Source: Flammulina velutipes
Lineage: Eukaryota > Basidiomycota > Agaricomycetes > Agaricales > Physalacriaceae
Assembly: GCA_011800155.1 (NCBI GenBank)
Contig: CM022371.1
Location: 3,634,939-3,698,938 of the forward strand
Length of the DNA: 64,000 nucleotides
Direction: 5' to 3'
The number at the start of each line of letters is the position of its first letter. Within the stretch, counting starts at the first letter, position 1. A model generated the notes under the pieces. It had not been told where the DNA came from and ran no database searches. It worked only from the letters and a program-made list of their open reading frames with translations. Both the position numbers and the translations under genes were made by a program. Shown piece after piece: positions 22,157-33,259 of this stretch.

Positions 22157-23288
22157 AGAGTTGCTGTATGTACTGTGCTAGCTGCCTGCGGGGTAGTTGT
22201 TTTATTTTTTAATCAATCGCCATGTGAAATATTTCAAAAATAAAAATAAAAAATCAGCAATCATCAATGTTAGTGCTGAGGATCGAACCCGAAGGTGTTT
22301 CATGCAACGTACTTACGATCGTTGATGCGACCACCACCTTCAATTTCGTTATACAACACTCTCTCATATGAAATGCGAACTACTGGACCGAAACCCTCTC
22401 AAGCCCAATGTGGTGTTGGACAGCAGACATGGTGGGCTCGTAAAAATTCTGATAGAGGGTTCCCTGAAGGTTTATATGTTTAATCTACCCTCTCTACGAT
22501 ATATCTGATAATACCTGTATGAGTCATGTTTGGGACCCCGGACTTTGGTACGATACATAGCAGCCGAAGTTAGTTGCATCCCCAGCGCTAAGATTCACCA
22601 TGCAGTCCAAATGAGGCTTGGGCACAAGTTCCAAATCTCCGAATCTTGACTGTGCTGGAACTTCCAACAGCTGCCTGATAGAGTGGCGCTGCCTCATGGA
22701 AAGCATCAGGTGGCGCTGCTACGAATGTTGTAAGCCCCAAAGGGCATGGAGGATGCCGTCATGTTTCAGGTCGTCTCGAGTAATAGAATGGGCATACACA
22801 TGCGGCGTTCGAGGGGCAGGGCCTTCAGGTTTGGGAATCCCATCTTCCGAACTGGAGGGCCATGGAGCATGCTCATTCCAATGTATGGTGTTTGGGAGAA
22901 CCACGATGATAATCAACTTTAGCTCCGGCTCTGACGGCCACGTCATCATCTGACTGTTCTATAGACGGAGAACAAAGTAAGTTTGGATCGTAAATTAACT
23001 TCTGTATTCGACGTCCCGGTTGGATAGAGTTACAAGGTTGCCTTCCATAGATAGTGTCGGTCCCTCAATTTAATATCTGATGGCATGCGAAGCCAATGGT
23101 TAGGTTATTCTGTGGGGAACGACCATGTTCGTATGAACAGTGCTTCGTTTTCGTAAGCTTGTTTGTCGCCATAAACTTTTGAGCATTGATTGGTGCAGGA
23201 CAAGAAACGTTCGCTTATTAACCGAACGTCTTGCATGCTCGAGAATAAATACTCGGGCACCCATTATCTGGTTTGCCGCACTCACGCC
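22157..23288. other. Intergenic, ~1.1 kb, no supported gene
   Basis: It begins with A/T-rich sequence (AAATAAAAATAAAAAA near 22240). On the minus strand, GGTTCGATCC near 22273-22282 resembles a Pol III B box with a weak A-box-like string ~45 nt upstream; no complete tRNA fold is visible. A minus-strand frame of 76 codons (22949-22719) is open but lacks splice or motif support. Nothing else is recognised. Confidence 0.45.
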
Positions 23289-24298
23289 ATGGCGGCGATT
23301 CACGATTCTTACCTGCAAGAGGCGGTCAGAAAGTTATATTCCCAGGTCCCAGAGGCTCGTTTGATACCTCCTGACCCAGATGACACCCCCGAGAAATTTA
23401 CTGTCCCAAAGTTTCCCAATCCCACAGAATACTATTGTTGGTCCGATCGTCCACCTGTTTCTGTGTCAGATCCAGCATGGCTCGATAAGCAAATAGTTGA
23501 GTTTGGTGTCATTGCATTGATGCCTATGCTGGGTCCAGCTTATCCTGAGTTGTGCGTCGTATCTTAGTCCAATTGGTGACTTGTGGTTACTGACAGCCAT
23601 TTCTAGTTTCTTGTACTGCAAAGTCGTCTCTCCAGACTGTAGCGGTACGGTGATGTGTGTCATGCTGAGCATGACTACACACGGGAACGATGTAAGTCGC
23701 CGCTGGAAGACACTTGCGTAAGCCGCTTTCTAAATTTCACCTGAAGCTTTTCTGACCGCTTAGTGTCATACTGTTGAGCGACACGGCTCCGTTGGCACAT
23801 GTCTTCAGGCAGCGAGCAGTTAGCACGACATTGCGGTTGGTCCCTACTACTACTATGACCCTCCGAATGTTTGTCGGCCGTATCGAAATCCATGGACTTT
23901 CGCTGTTTCGGAGTAACGAAGCAGGGCACGGCAGCCGCAGATGGGCAACGTCAGTCCTCCGGTCGCTCAAGATCGGAAAATGTCTCGACGTTGGGGCCCA
24001 ATGGGACCCGGATGACTACGTTCGTAGGTACGTTCGGACTATCTCTGAGATCAGTAAATCTCTCGACAGGTACGATGGAATCGCAAGCGATGAAGGGTCG
24101 TACTTTGGCTTCGAAATTAGCCTTATCAGAGCGGAGCATGAACGTTTGAAGGAGAGCCACTGTCGCGCGAATGAAGCAGAAGAGAAACGTTTACAATGGG
24201 TAGGCTGGGCCAAGGGAGTGGTCAGCGATTGGTATATGTGGCGAGAGCAGTGCATGGCATTGAATTACCACCCAGATGAGATTGAATACGTAGCCTGA
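23289..24298 (+). CDS. Unknown 302-residue protein, paralogue A (weakly DUF7770-like)
   Basis: Exons 23289-23551, 23607-23717 and 23764-24298 join in frame to 303 codons including the stop. The ATG has good context (CGCCATGG) and the same upstream phrase CTCACGCCATGG precedes the paralogue at 25377. The middle has MTLRMFVGRIEIHG followed by NEAGHGSRRWATSVLRSL, similar in layout to the conserved core of fungal DUF7770 proteins (a hydrophobic strand, then G-x-R-x-W-x-x-x-V-L); that resemblance is weak. A charged helical tail follows (ERLKESHCRANEAEEKRLQW). No targeting signal is visible. Introns sit at the same positions and phases as in the paralogue ~2 kb downstream, so the two arose by tandem duplication. 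Confidence 0.6.
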
Positions 24299-25376
24299 AT
24301 ACAACTGTACTGGAAATCTATATATCTTGTAGTTTGCAAGTCAATTAAACAAGTAAACGATTCAGACAAGTAGAGAACTGAGCTATACCACTTTCAGTCG
24401 ATAATAGTGTGGCCAAAAAGTAGGAGTGTGGTTGCGTAACGCACTGTACTTTGTGTTTCTTGAAGTTCCCTGTGCCTGTTCTGTTGCGAGTTCACAACCG
24501 GTGTCCGTGACATACCTAGCAGCGGGGATCGCCTGATTCAGCGATGATCTACGACGATCCGCAACGGTACCTAAAGTTGTGCTCAGATGGCGGTGCAGTT
24601 GACCCACCGGCACAGCCAAGAGTCAAATCAGCCGTTATAACTCATCATGACATGCACTCTTTGGTCGGCGACAGGTTAGTTCAGGGCCCGATCCGAAGGG
24701 CCGACACTGCATAGGGACCCCGACCGCGCTGATATGGTTATGTCGGAACCGCTGCTGTGTGGGAACTTTCACACGAGCTGACCAATGTAGTGGCGCAACG
24801 TGGAAACCCAGAAATCTCTCATTCTATGAATGGGTGTTATGTCGTACGTCAGCTCTTTTTTGAGGTGATACTGGCCCGTCGCAGTGGTAGGGGAAAAGCC
24901 CGACGAGCTACATGACGAACCTTGTTTGATGATTGGGAATCCTACTTTCCAAACGGGGACTGTCGTAAACTACCTGATCTGGATTCAGTAGGAACACCGA
25001 TCGCTATCCCTCTTACTCGTTATCACATCGTCATCCGTAGAAAACACGAATGTCAAGGTATGTTGGGCATCCGGAGTGGACCATGGAGAGAGGAAGAGGT
25101 ACAAGACGTCGCCGGAGAACAGAATCCGTGTCAACTATACTGTCTTGTGTACCCCAGTGGTAATTGAACTTACGAAACTGACACCCTGACGGCGTTCATC
25201 TCAAACGATAAATTCACTCATGTATCCCCGTAAATACCGAAGTCGGTCAGTTCCTGTGTATCGTTGCAATCAAGAACCATGGTTTACGTGAGTTTCGGGT
25301 TCGTGAGAACTGATTTTCGTCACATTTAAATTAGGTCTGAAAATGTGGTCCTTTCGCCCCCGGCCGCCCTCACGCC
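24299..25376. other. Intergenic between tandem paralogues
   Basis: No convincing exon chain. A frame of 81 codons at 24922-25167 (starting MFDDWESYFPNGDC) could be a remnant exon of a lost gene, but no partner exons or motif support it. Confidence 0.4.
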
Positions 25377-26382
25377 ATGGACGCGAAGGATGATTCACAC
25401 CTCCAGGATGCGATTCTAAAGCTGTATTTTTATTGCCCGCCCCCCTCCTTTCATCCCCCCCAAACCCAGGTGACTTCCCCCACCAGTTCATCGTCCCAAA
25501 GTCGGCCAACCCAGTGGAGTATTTCAAGTCGCACGACGGCGAGGCCATCCCAGACTCCTCCAATCCAGACTGGCTCGATAGGGAAATACTTCAATTCGGT
25601 GTTATTGCTTTTTTGCCCAGGATGGGTCAAGCGTATCCCGAGTTGTGCGTCGTATCTTGGTGTCGTTTGTATGTTGACTTACTCACAGTGATAACTAGTT
25701 TCTTATACTGCAGAGTCGCGTCAGAAGCCACGTCGACTCCTAAGACGATGACAGTGATGTTCAAAATGACGATGCATGGGGACGTCTGTCGTCGTTGGCA
25801 GACCCTCAGGTACGTGCTTTTCTTTCAATCGAGAGATCCCCTGACGCGTAGAGTAGTGTGACGCTTGTGGACGATTGTGAGACACCAGAACCATCGGAGG
25901 GTGACAAAGGTTCCGAGCCAGTCAAATTGTGCTCTCCTATGACTCCCCGAACATTTGTCAACTACATCGAAAGTCACGGATTTACCATCTATCGGTGTAA
26001 CGAGTCAGGACATAGTAGCCGCAGATGGGTGTCGTCGGTATTGTTTTTGCTAAAATTCGGATGTTACCTTGATGTCGATGCCGAATGGAACGCGTACGAC
26101 TACGTCGACACCTACAGGGCGTTCGTCCATGGTGTCGGTAGGCGCCTCGCCAGGTACTCTGGAATTGCAAGCGAAGAGGGCTCGTTCTTTGGCTTCGAAA
26201 AGACTTTAGTCGCCGCAGAGCATAGACAACTATGCCAGGCTTACTGGAGGGCTGTTGAGGCTGAAGTGGCGCGTGTACGATACCTGCGCTGGGCTGCGGG
26301 AGTGGCAAGCCGTTGGCATAAAGTACGAGAGGAGTATATGGCGTCCGGTTACCAGCAGTCGGAGATTCAGTATGTATACTGA
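25377..26382 (+). pseudogene. Paralogue B of the 302-residue protein, one-base frameshift
   Basis: Homologue of the gene at 23289 with matching introns: exons 25377-25644, 25699-25809 (same 111-nt length) and 25854-26382. The introns have GTGCGT...ACTAG and GTACGT...GTAGAG borders. The three exons total 908 nt, one short of a multiple of three. The frame that begins MDAKDDSHLQDAILKLY and the frame of the rest (FIVPKSANPVEYF, WLDREILQFG) meet inside a C-rich tract at 25436-25470 (CCCGCCCCCCTCC...CCCCCCCAAACCC). Either a C has been lost and this copy is dead, or the homopolymer was misread. The remainder, including the core RCNESGHSSRRW-type region, is well conserved with paralogue A, which suggests that any inactivation is recent. 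Confidence 0.6.
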
Positions 26383-27484
26383 ACGGACCTCTTTCTGACT
26401 ATGTAAACGTTGTAAATTACTTGAATGTACGTAGAGTCTCAGGAACATGCGGCGTGCGGCGAAAAAGTGAGCGGAGAGATTAGCGTTCGTGACGAGCCAT
26501 GATCAGTGGATGCTCATCGAGTCACTCATTTTAAGTCGTAGACTGTTTGTCAAAATTTGATTGTGTAGTAGGCGCGTCTTCCAGACCTGGGGATGCTTCA
26601 GGTAAATTTAGGAAGGCAGACATAGATTTGCATACTCAAAGGCGAATACTGTAGACGACTGAGTACGTAGTCTACAGATAGTTAGTAATGAGTATAACAA
26701 GAAATAAGAACGACGTACCCTCAGGCGCACTGAGGGACGACGAACGGGCCACATCGGCCTATATGTAGATGCAAATGCTCGATCATAAAGAACGCTGAAG
26801 AATATCGTCGAAGAAACGCTACCGGTAAGTAGTGGGGGGGCGGCGGCGGGGCCCGGGCCATCACAAAAATGCTGGAATGTATCTGCGGGTATTCATACGG
26901 CTTTAGTCACTTACATACCTCAGGAATGAATGAATACACATAGATTTGCTTCCTAGTCAGTATGTATAGGTATGGATAACACCGGGGACGTATAGCAAGG
27001 TAGGGATACTCGGGGGAGGTATCTCATGGTATGAAAGCCACTGGTGAGAGGCATGACAGGGTATATACTACTCCCCTGAGGGGAGCTATGCATTGTTAGA
27101 TATAGCTACATTGACAAAGTAGTGATTTCATGGACTGGCGCACTTAGCTAGCTCACCCGTTCAATGAATCAACGAGAGTACCGTCGAACGTCGGTGGGCG
27201 GGAGGCGGGGTTCGAGTTCGAGCGGGGCGGAGTCAGCATAAAGGTGATGACGACATCGATGACAGGAAGGTCCTCGGAGAATTCCGCGTCGGAGTTTTAA
27301 TGCGCTATAAAGGTCGGGGTGAATTGAAACTGGGCGAAGTTCGTCCTTGCTTCCTTCCCCTCACCATTTAGTCCTCTTTCCGTGTCTTTCTCCTTCGCGT
27401 TTTCTTCGCGTCTTCATGCATTTCCGCTGCACTGGCCCGACCTGTCTTCTAAGCGATAGCTAGAAGACCATTTGGCGATAGCCA
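26383..27484. other. Intergenic, ~1.1 kb, with downstream promoter
   Basis: No gene seen. Contains a G/C run (GGGGGGGCGGCGGCGGGGCCCGGGCC, about 26835-26860), several degenerate GGTATG-containing strings (26900-27050), and close to its right end a TATA box followed by a long pyrimidine-rich stretch that appear to serve the 27485 gene. Confidence 0.45.
27305..27311 (+). promoter_or_regulatory. TATA box of the 80-residue gene
   Basis: TATAAAG is followed by a C/T-rich tract (CTTGCTTCCTTCCCC...) from ~27346, ~100 nt before the pyrimidine-rich probable start region ends, and ~175 nt before the ATG at 27485. Confidence 0.4.
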
Positions 27485-27768
27485 ATGGACACCGTACTCG
27501 GACTGCGTAGAATCGAAGCTGATGACGGCCCGCCGTCCACGTCAGGTGCGTAAGACATGCCAACATCATGAATTCTTTCTGACCAGGTACTGCAGGATCT
27601 TCAACGCGTCCCAATGATGATTTGCGAACTAAACCGTTTCATCACCACGCATATACTCATCTCTTTCGCAGCATTCAGTCAAATCCTGCAACACTCATCT
27701 CTATCTCGCATTCTGGCCATCCCCCCATCAGCGCACGAACTCGCGCTGCGTATTTGCTGCGCATATAG
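27485..27768 (+). CDS. Small unknown protein, 80 residues
   Basis: Two exons, 27485-27545 and 27587-27768, separated by a short 41-nt intron (GTGCGTAAG...GACCAG) and in frame to 81 codons including the stop. It has an acidic N-terminus and a His-rich centre (FHHHAYTHLF). No family recognised and no membrane segment. Support comes from the upstream TATA box with pyrimidine-rich leader and from the splice-restored frame; the intron is on the short side, so the call is moderate. Confidence 0.4.
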
Positions 27769-28258
27769 TCATCTTTTATTCGGCCCTTCTCCGAGCATCC
27801 ATATTCGTACTTGTAATCCGTTATAATTTGTGCTACAATGATATCTTTTTCCTACAACTTGTGGCGTGATTGTGAACATAAGGATACACGAGGACGACAA
27901 CTTCAAGCAAGCCCTCATGTATGTAACAGGGTATTCATGATGGTATACATCAAGGTATGGATTGACATAGATATTAGGGTATGGATTCCCATATGTGTTA
28001 GAGTATCTATCGAGGTCTACATCGGGGGATGCGTTCCGGAATGTAGAGGTTTTGAGATCGGATATTCCCCAGAACGGTATGTGGCGTATATATTCTTGCT
28101 AATACATATACACGAGTATGCAGATAGATTACAGTGTTTTTGTGATACCGGCCGCCCCTACCGAGCGTGTGCCACTACCTCAAACGCTAACAAATACAAG
28201 TACACGAGAGGGAAACGCTACGTCTTACAGATGTTGTGAACATAGATGGATGCGAAAG
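27769..28258. other. Intergenic, ~490 bp
   Basis: Contains loose, degenerate repetitions of GGTATGGATT/GTATCTATC-type strings between about 27940 and 28030. No gene supported. Confidence 0.4.
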
Positions 28259-29383
28259 TCATGCTTGCCTGTACAGCGACCAGATAAACTCCTTTTCTTC
28301 CTTCCTCAATCTCTCGCTAACATCGTTGTCGCCAAGCTCGAGTGCACCCAGGAAATCCTCAAACGAGCGGGAGGAGGTCAGGGCCTCAACAATGATATTG
28401 GAAAGAGAGGCGTGGTAGACGACGAGAAACTGTCTCACGCTCGTGAGACCTTGGTCGACAGTAATGCCGTCCTCGTCCAGGTGTGGGGCCCCAGAGCCTG
28501 ACGCGTTAGAACTTGTACCAGGCGACGCCGGTGTACGTCGGTGTAGATGACGAGGACTTAGGGAGTGAGATAATCTCTCCCGACGAGGAGTGGATGGTGC
28601 AGATTTGGAAGGCCGGGAAGGCGTCGAAGGAGGAAGTGGCGCTGGCTTGCGCGGTGAATGCGGAGTGGTAGGGCCAGTGATCTGGAGGCTGGAGGGATGC
28701 TCCTGGGGGAGTCGGCGGGGGTTCATATCCCAAGGTATGGGGTTCGATTGGAACAGATGTCCGTGGGACATTAGACAAATTAGCGCAGCGGGAAAGTTGT
28801 CGAATTTGTAGGCTTCTCGCCATCGGGCCTCGGATGCCCTTGAGAGGGAGTCACGAACGTGCCTTCTAGAAGATTGTCAGTGAATCGAGAGGGAACGAGT
28901 AGTCGACATACTCGTCGTAGTATACACCAGTTCGCCGACCGCGAACGACAGCCCAGAAGGATTGGCTAGTGTCCCGCGTCATCGCGTCCAGAATCCGAGA
29001 GACGCCCGAAGCCGTCATATTCGCGACCAGCTGCACTACGCCATTCATCGAGGCGGTGACATGAACAGGTTCAGTTCGGTCTGGGTCGTTGTAAGTATTG
29101 TCCAAGTGTGCGGCATTTCGAGTTATAAATGGAACGATGACGTTGGCGAAGCTGTGGGCCTCCTCTTGGCTTCGGCAAGCGATATTGAACGGGGTGACCG
29201 GCCTGCTCCAGCCACTGATCACAAAGGACCTGAGATAGTGTCAGCGGGGAAGGACGATGATAGATCAACCGGGCAGTCATACATTTCTCTCGTGATGCTG
29301 TGAGTAGTGGGTTTGCCTGGCTCATGTACGGTGAGTCCGTAGGGAGGTTCGAACACATGAGGGGAAACTGGTAGGGAGGTCAT
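28259..29383 (-). CDS. RNase H1 N-terminal (viroplasmin-like) domain protein, 341 aa
   Basis: Minus-strand exons 29383-29283, 29229-28912 and 28865-28259 close in frame to 342 codons with the stop. Introns are GTATGA...CTCAG and GTATGT...TTCTAG. Residues ~124-175 read FWAVVRGRRTGVYYDEY and, across the splice, a basic helix and the end ALICLM. This is the layout of the RNase H1 N-terminal hybrid-binding domain (Y/F-x-V-x-x-G-R-x-x-G-I/V-Y...), also called the viroplasmin domain in caulimoviruses. No RNase H catalytic domain follows. Instead there is a Pro/Ser-rich linker (STPSRPSKSAPSTPRRER) and a C-terminal helical, acidic segment. Binding of RNA/DNA hybrid or dsRNA is known for the family; the role here is unknown. 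It is one of four such genes in 5 kb. Confidence 0.6.
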
Positions 29384-30120
29384 GGTTGCTGACGGTCAAG
29401 ACGCAGAGCGTGTGAATGTCGTCGACATTGCCAATGGCTGCTGATAGCGAGCTTGGCATGTGAACGCAGCCACATGTCGACGAAGCCGCAGAAGACGTGT
29501 TCTAGGGTCGCGGACAACAGTAGAAGACAGGGCGTGGGTAAAAAATGTGAGGAAGGATGAGGCGAAGACACCGAAGAACCATTTGCTGCTTCGCCGCATG
29601 AACCCACATGGCGCAGAAGGCTGATTCTAGATGTACGTTGATGCATTACATTCCGTCCACGCGACCTGTTGTAGGCGCACCCGAGATGATTGATGTGGGG
29701 AGTAGGAGTTCTGGCAAAATGTAAATGGAGTTAACAGAACCTGGTGACAAAACGGTGCCTATTCAGTCCGATCTTCGTTGGAGTTTTTTTACGCATTCCG
29801 GATCAGAGATCGGACACATCGATCCCGGTACTTTTGCCATCGGCAGCAATTTCTTTCCTCATTAACACACAGTTACCATGCATTTGACCATCGGGATCAC
29901 TGATTTCAAGTATTATAGATATGTTTCGGACCATCCGAAGTTCATACGATATGTAAAACGTACGGGAAAGGCGATTTTGCAAATCCTATCCCCCGATACT
30001 ACGTCATTGCCCCTAGAAATGTACACGCCCATCAATCATCGCATCAGCGCCTCAGCCAACGACCGATGCTTGGTGACAAGCGCCTCCTGGTCCCGAGCAA
30101 CAATTCTACGGACCGCTGCG
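29384..30120. other. Intergenic, ~740 bp
   Basis: Short open frames on both strands (for example 29878-30129, 83 codons, starting after CAGTTACCATG) but no splice-supported gene or known motif. Confidence 0.35.
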
Positions 30121-30960
30121 TCAGCATGAGAACTATATAAACCAAAGAGTCAGCACCAAATCAGAAGTGAATAGATACACATACACCGATGTATATACCT
30201 CGGGTCCTATCTCGGGGTCGGCGCCAGATTCATGAGCAACTACACGAACGGAATAGTAGATGACAGATTTGCTGGACGACGGTGAGCAATCAGCGTCGGG
30301 TGGGGATGAAAGCGTAGAAAAGGGTTCAGGAAATGGTTTCTTGGAAGGACGTAGGGATGCAAGCGTAGAAAAGGGTTCAGGAAATGGTTTCTTGGAAGGA
30401 CGTTGGGTGGGAACCTGGGTGGAGACCAGATTTTCCCGATCAGCTGGGGGTTCCGTGAGACGAAGGGGATGGACGAGTGGAGAGGACATAGTCAGAGTCG
30501 TGTCCGAACGATGAAGCGAGGGTGATAAGAGCGACGGATCCCCGCGCGACGCCGACGAACGTTGGAGTGGCGGCGGCAACAATATACGGAATGAAAGGAT
30601 GCTGTATGCGTTGCTGCAAACATGTTTACCAAGGAGGTTCTGCCGACAGTTTGCCTGCCATTTATCGACACAGACCCGGTATGAGGTAAGAACCTCATAG
30701 AAACTGTCAATGTAGTCAGTCGTCGAAGCATTCGCGCTCTCCCTAGTAGATATCTCAGAGGGTAGCAAATGAGCAACAAGGGCTGAGACGTACCATGATG
30801 TGAAAATTCCCAATTCACGCCCCCGATAGACAACATACAAATCGTGCCCTCCTTCCCAATACTTGTTGTGCTCTTTCTTCGCTGGACGATAAGGCGGATA
30901 GCAGTGACGCCAATCGGTGCGATCCGTAGCGAGGACGAGTGGTTCAGTCTTTTGTTCCAT
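30121..30960 (-). CDS. RNase H1 N-terminal domain protein with Pro/Ser-rich tail
   Basis: The ATG at 30960 (MEQKTEPL) is the preferred start because the domain follows closely; the frame is open further upstream to an ATG at 31095. The first intron (30793-30743, GTACGT...ACTAG) joins GIFTSW to an exon beginning ESANASTTDYID. Together they form the domain: DLYVVYRGRELGIFTSW then a helix ending VDKWQ, residues ~40-85. The remainder is Ser/Pro-rich and includes a perfect 17-residue tandem duplication containing RPSKKPFPEPFSTL. The 3' end is uncertain: a last intron (GTATAT...TATAG) would end the protein at 30121, otherwise the frame stops at 30133. No catalytic RNase H domain is present. It is in the same orientation as the neighbour at 28259. 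Confidence 0.5.
30310..30403. repeat. 51-bp tandem duplication, two copies
   Basis: AAGCGTAGAAAAGGGTTCAG-type units begin at 30310 and 30361. Because 51 is a multiple of three, the coding frame on the minus strand is kept and a Pro/Lys-rich 17-residue segment is doubled. Confidence 0.9.
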
Positions 30961-31639
30961 GTCCTTCGAGGCGGATTCAGACGAAGCAGCAAGAGACAGC
31001 GTGATGGAGAATGACAAAGGTATCAATAGTGATCGTGTTCGAAGAATCGAAGTGATCGTATTATCACGATGTTCTTCTGCACTTCTTTCATTCAATACAC
31101 AGCCTCTCTATCTGCCTGAACAAACGGGTCTCCATACTGGGAATCAACACTTACCAAACCTTTATCTCCGATATCACTCTTGTTGTTCAACGTTTCTTAG
31201 TCAAGCTTAATTCGACGTTCGTACGTTCCAATTTGAGTATCAACCAAAGTAGTACAAGGTAGCTCCACTGTCAGAACATGCAACAACTTTTCCGGATTTC
31301 GTAGCGACCATTGTAATGCGAGCAAGGACACGAGCAAAGGATAACAGGGCCGGAGAGGGCGGAGACAATGCGTTCTGGCCGACTCAGGGTCCACAGGCGT
31401 AGAAAATGACTGAGAAAATGACTGAACTCCCGGGCTACTTCCGGTAACCTACGTTTGAACGACTTCCCTAGATGCGGCAGATACCGATATCAGAACGTTC
31501 CTTTACTCCTTTTATCCACGTCATGCGGCCTTCCTGATTCATCTGTTTCCCACCGAAAATTCCGTAAGTCTTCGGGAACGCAGCCTGTCAACCATCTCAC
31601 CTTGTTCACACCCACCATTCAGCCCAATTCGTTTACGCC
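30961..31639. other. Intergenic between divergent viroplasmin-like genes
   Basis: About 680 bp between a leftward and a rightward member of the same domain family, so likely to hold both promoters. No gene or repeat recognised. Confidence 0.4.
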
Positions 31640-32251
31640 ATGTCTTTCGCTCCTCTTGGAAAAGCTGACGGTAAGGACGCTGTATGATATTTTCCCTTCG
31701 TCTTTGACATATTTCGTTCGCGCAGAGGAATCCCCCTTCCTCGACGACCCCAACATCAACCCCGCTGACTATGTCCGCTCGAGTGCGCCATGGGTTGTTG
31801 GACGCGCCTATTCGGTAGTTCCTCTCCAGCCGTTGTTGCCAACCCTCTTCCTCAAGTCGGCCTTCGTGGGGAAGAAATTTAACTTTTACTGCATCATTCG
31901 AGGCATTCGTACTGGCGTTGTCATAGATCCGTACGTCTATGCGCAACCCTTCATATTTTTCTACTCCCTAACACTCCTCCCAGGCAGGCGGCGTCGTCCT
32001 ACGTCCAAGGATACCCTAACTCCTTCATGGTCAAGGTCAAAAGCCAGGGGGAGGCTCTCAGGCTCTACAACGCCAGCCTGCTCAACAAGGACGTCGCCAT
32101 CGTCCGCAAGGCCACCCCTTTTGATCGGTACGCCATTCCGTTCGTTGTGCATACCTTGTAATGAATTTTTTCCAGGTCGTTCAAGAACCCGTGGGCGGTA
32201 ATCTGTGTCTTGCTCGTGCTAGCTATCCTTCTGCTGTCGTATATTCATTAG
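31640..32251 (+). CDS. Tail-anchored RNase H1 N-terminal domain protein, 151 aa
   Basis: Four exons (31640-31670, 31726-31930, 31984-32127, 32176-32251) close exactly to 152 codons with the stop. Every intron has GT-AG borders (GTAAGG...CGCAG, GTACGT...CCCAG, GTACGC...TCCAG). Residues ~62-112 hold the RNase H1-N domain (FNFYCIIRGIRTGVVIDP, then a basic strand and EALRLYNASL). After a short linker, residues 133-150 are an uninterrupted hydrophobic helix (WAVICVLLVLAILLLSYI) with only one residue after it, the hallmark of a tail-anchored membrane protein. There is no signal peptide. This predicts a hybrid- or dsRNA-binding domain facing the cytosol on an ER, mitochondrial or other membrane. The combination is unusual to me. 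Confidence 0.65.
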
Positions 32252-32335
32252 CGCGTCTGTGTTTTTTTAGCTATTTGTCTTCCAATCACAATATCAAACG
32301 TCGTGTGGCTCCCTACTTCTTGCCTTCCCACCACC

Positions 32336-33259
32336 ATGAGCACCACGCCTGGTACCAGTCAGCGCCAGTTATCATTCGCGCCATCTGGGACTGTCGTCAC
32401 CACGTCCTCGCATCCAAGTTCGTCCCAGACTGCCCTTGCTTCGGATAACATCGAGATCAGCAGCACGGATGACCGAGATGTGGCCGATCTTGCTGACCGT
32501 CTGCGGAGGATGGACACGCTCTATACCTTGAATGAAACAACTACGACGCCCTACTGGTATGTCGCGCCTTACAGGAGGGACGGGAACTGATACTCTCTCC
32601 TTTTAGGTCTACAGCTGGCACGGCGCAGAACAATGGCACTCCCGTCAGGGCCGTAGGCACTCGGCCAAGACGGCATCGCAGAGCGAAGGCCTGGGTGGTC
32701 TTCATCGGAATTGTTCCTGGGGTTCATACTCGCTGGTAAGTCTAATACACCTTGTGTGGCGTAGCTAATAATATAACCAACCTCAATAGGTCTGAGGCTA
32801 ACAGGAGTTGCTCGGGGCAGTCCGGGTGTGTTGCAACAGCTTATATTTCGGTCGCGCATGCGACTGCCGCGTTCGCTTTCGCGCAAGAACGCCAGTGGAC
32901 CGCATCCACCCTCGACACGGAACATCCTTTCTTTCGCTCCAAGGCAAATTATCGTCCGGATTTTACTCCTCCCCTCGTACATGTCTTGTCTACTGGTACT
33001 CCGATTGGCGAAGGACAGACTCACTCTGCCTGGTACGTCGTATACGTCGGTATTCGACCTGGGGTATACGACAATTTGTGAGTTTTCTTTCTTATCCCTT
33101 CCGCATGACTCTCATAAGTTCCACAGCCTGCAGGTCTCGATTAACACTTGTGGAATCCCGTCGCAATTGCACGACTCGACCTCAACCCGGGAAGAGGCCG
33201 TGAGGCTGTATCTTCGTGCAAACGGCCTGAAGGAATTGGGAACGTGTAGGGAAGTTTAA
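32336..33259 (+). CDS. Protein with two RNase H1 N-terminal domains, 256 aa
   Basis: Exons 32336-32556, 32607-32735, 32790-33077 and 33127-33259 close to 257 codons with the stop. The N-terminal ~100 residues are Ser/Thr-rich with an acidic helix (DDRDVADLADRLRRMD) and a basic RPRRHRRAK just before the first domain. Domain 1 is at ~102-150 (AWVVFIGIVPGVHTRW...ATAAFAFAQ) and domain 2 at ~197-247 (AWYVVYVGIRPGVYDNF...REEAVRLYLRANG). Domain 2 matches the family pattern better. An intron falls right after the GV-H/Y strand in both domains, as in the three neighbouring genes, so the domain unit was copied with its intron. No catalytic domain or membrane segment. It lies 84 bp after the tail-anchored gene on the same strand. 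Confidence 0.65.

Noticed and set aside
28259..33259. Integrated plant-virus (caulimovirus) sequence
   Set aside because: The viroplasmin-like domain is also the N-terminal domain of cellular RNase H1. The genes have basidiomycete introns, no viral coat, movement or RT genes lie nearby, and flanking sequence is cellular.
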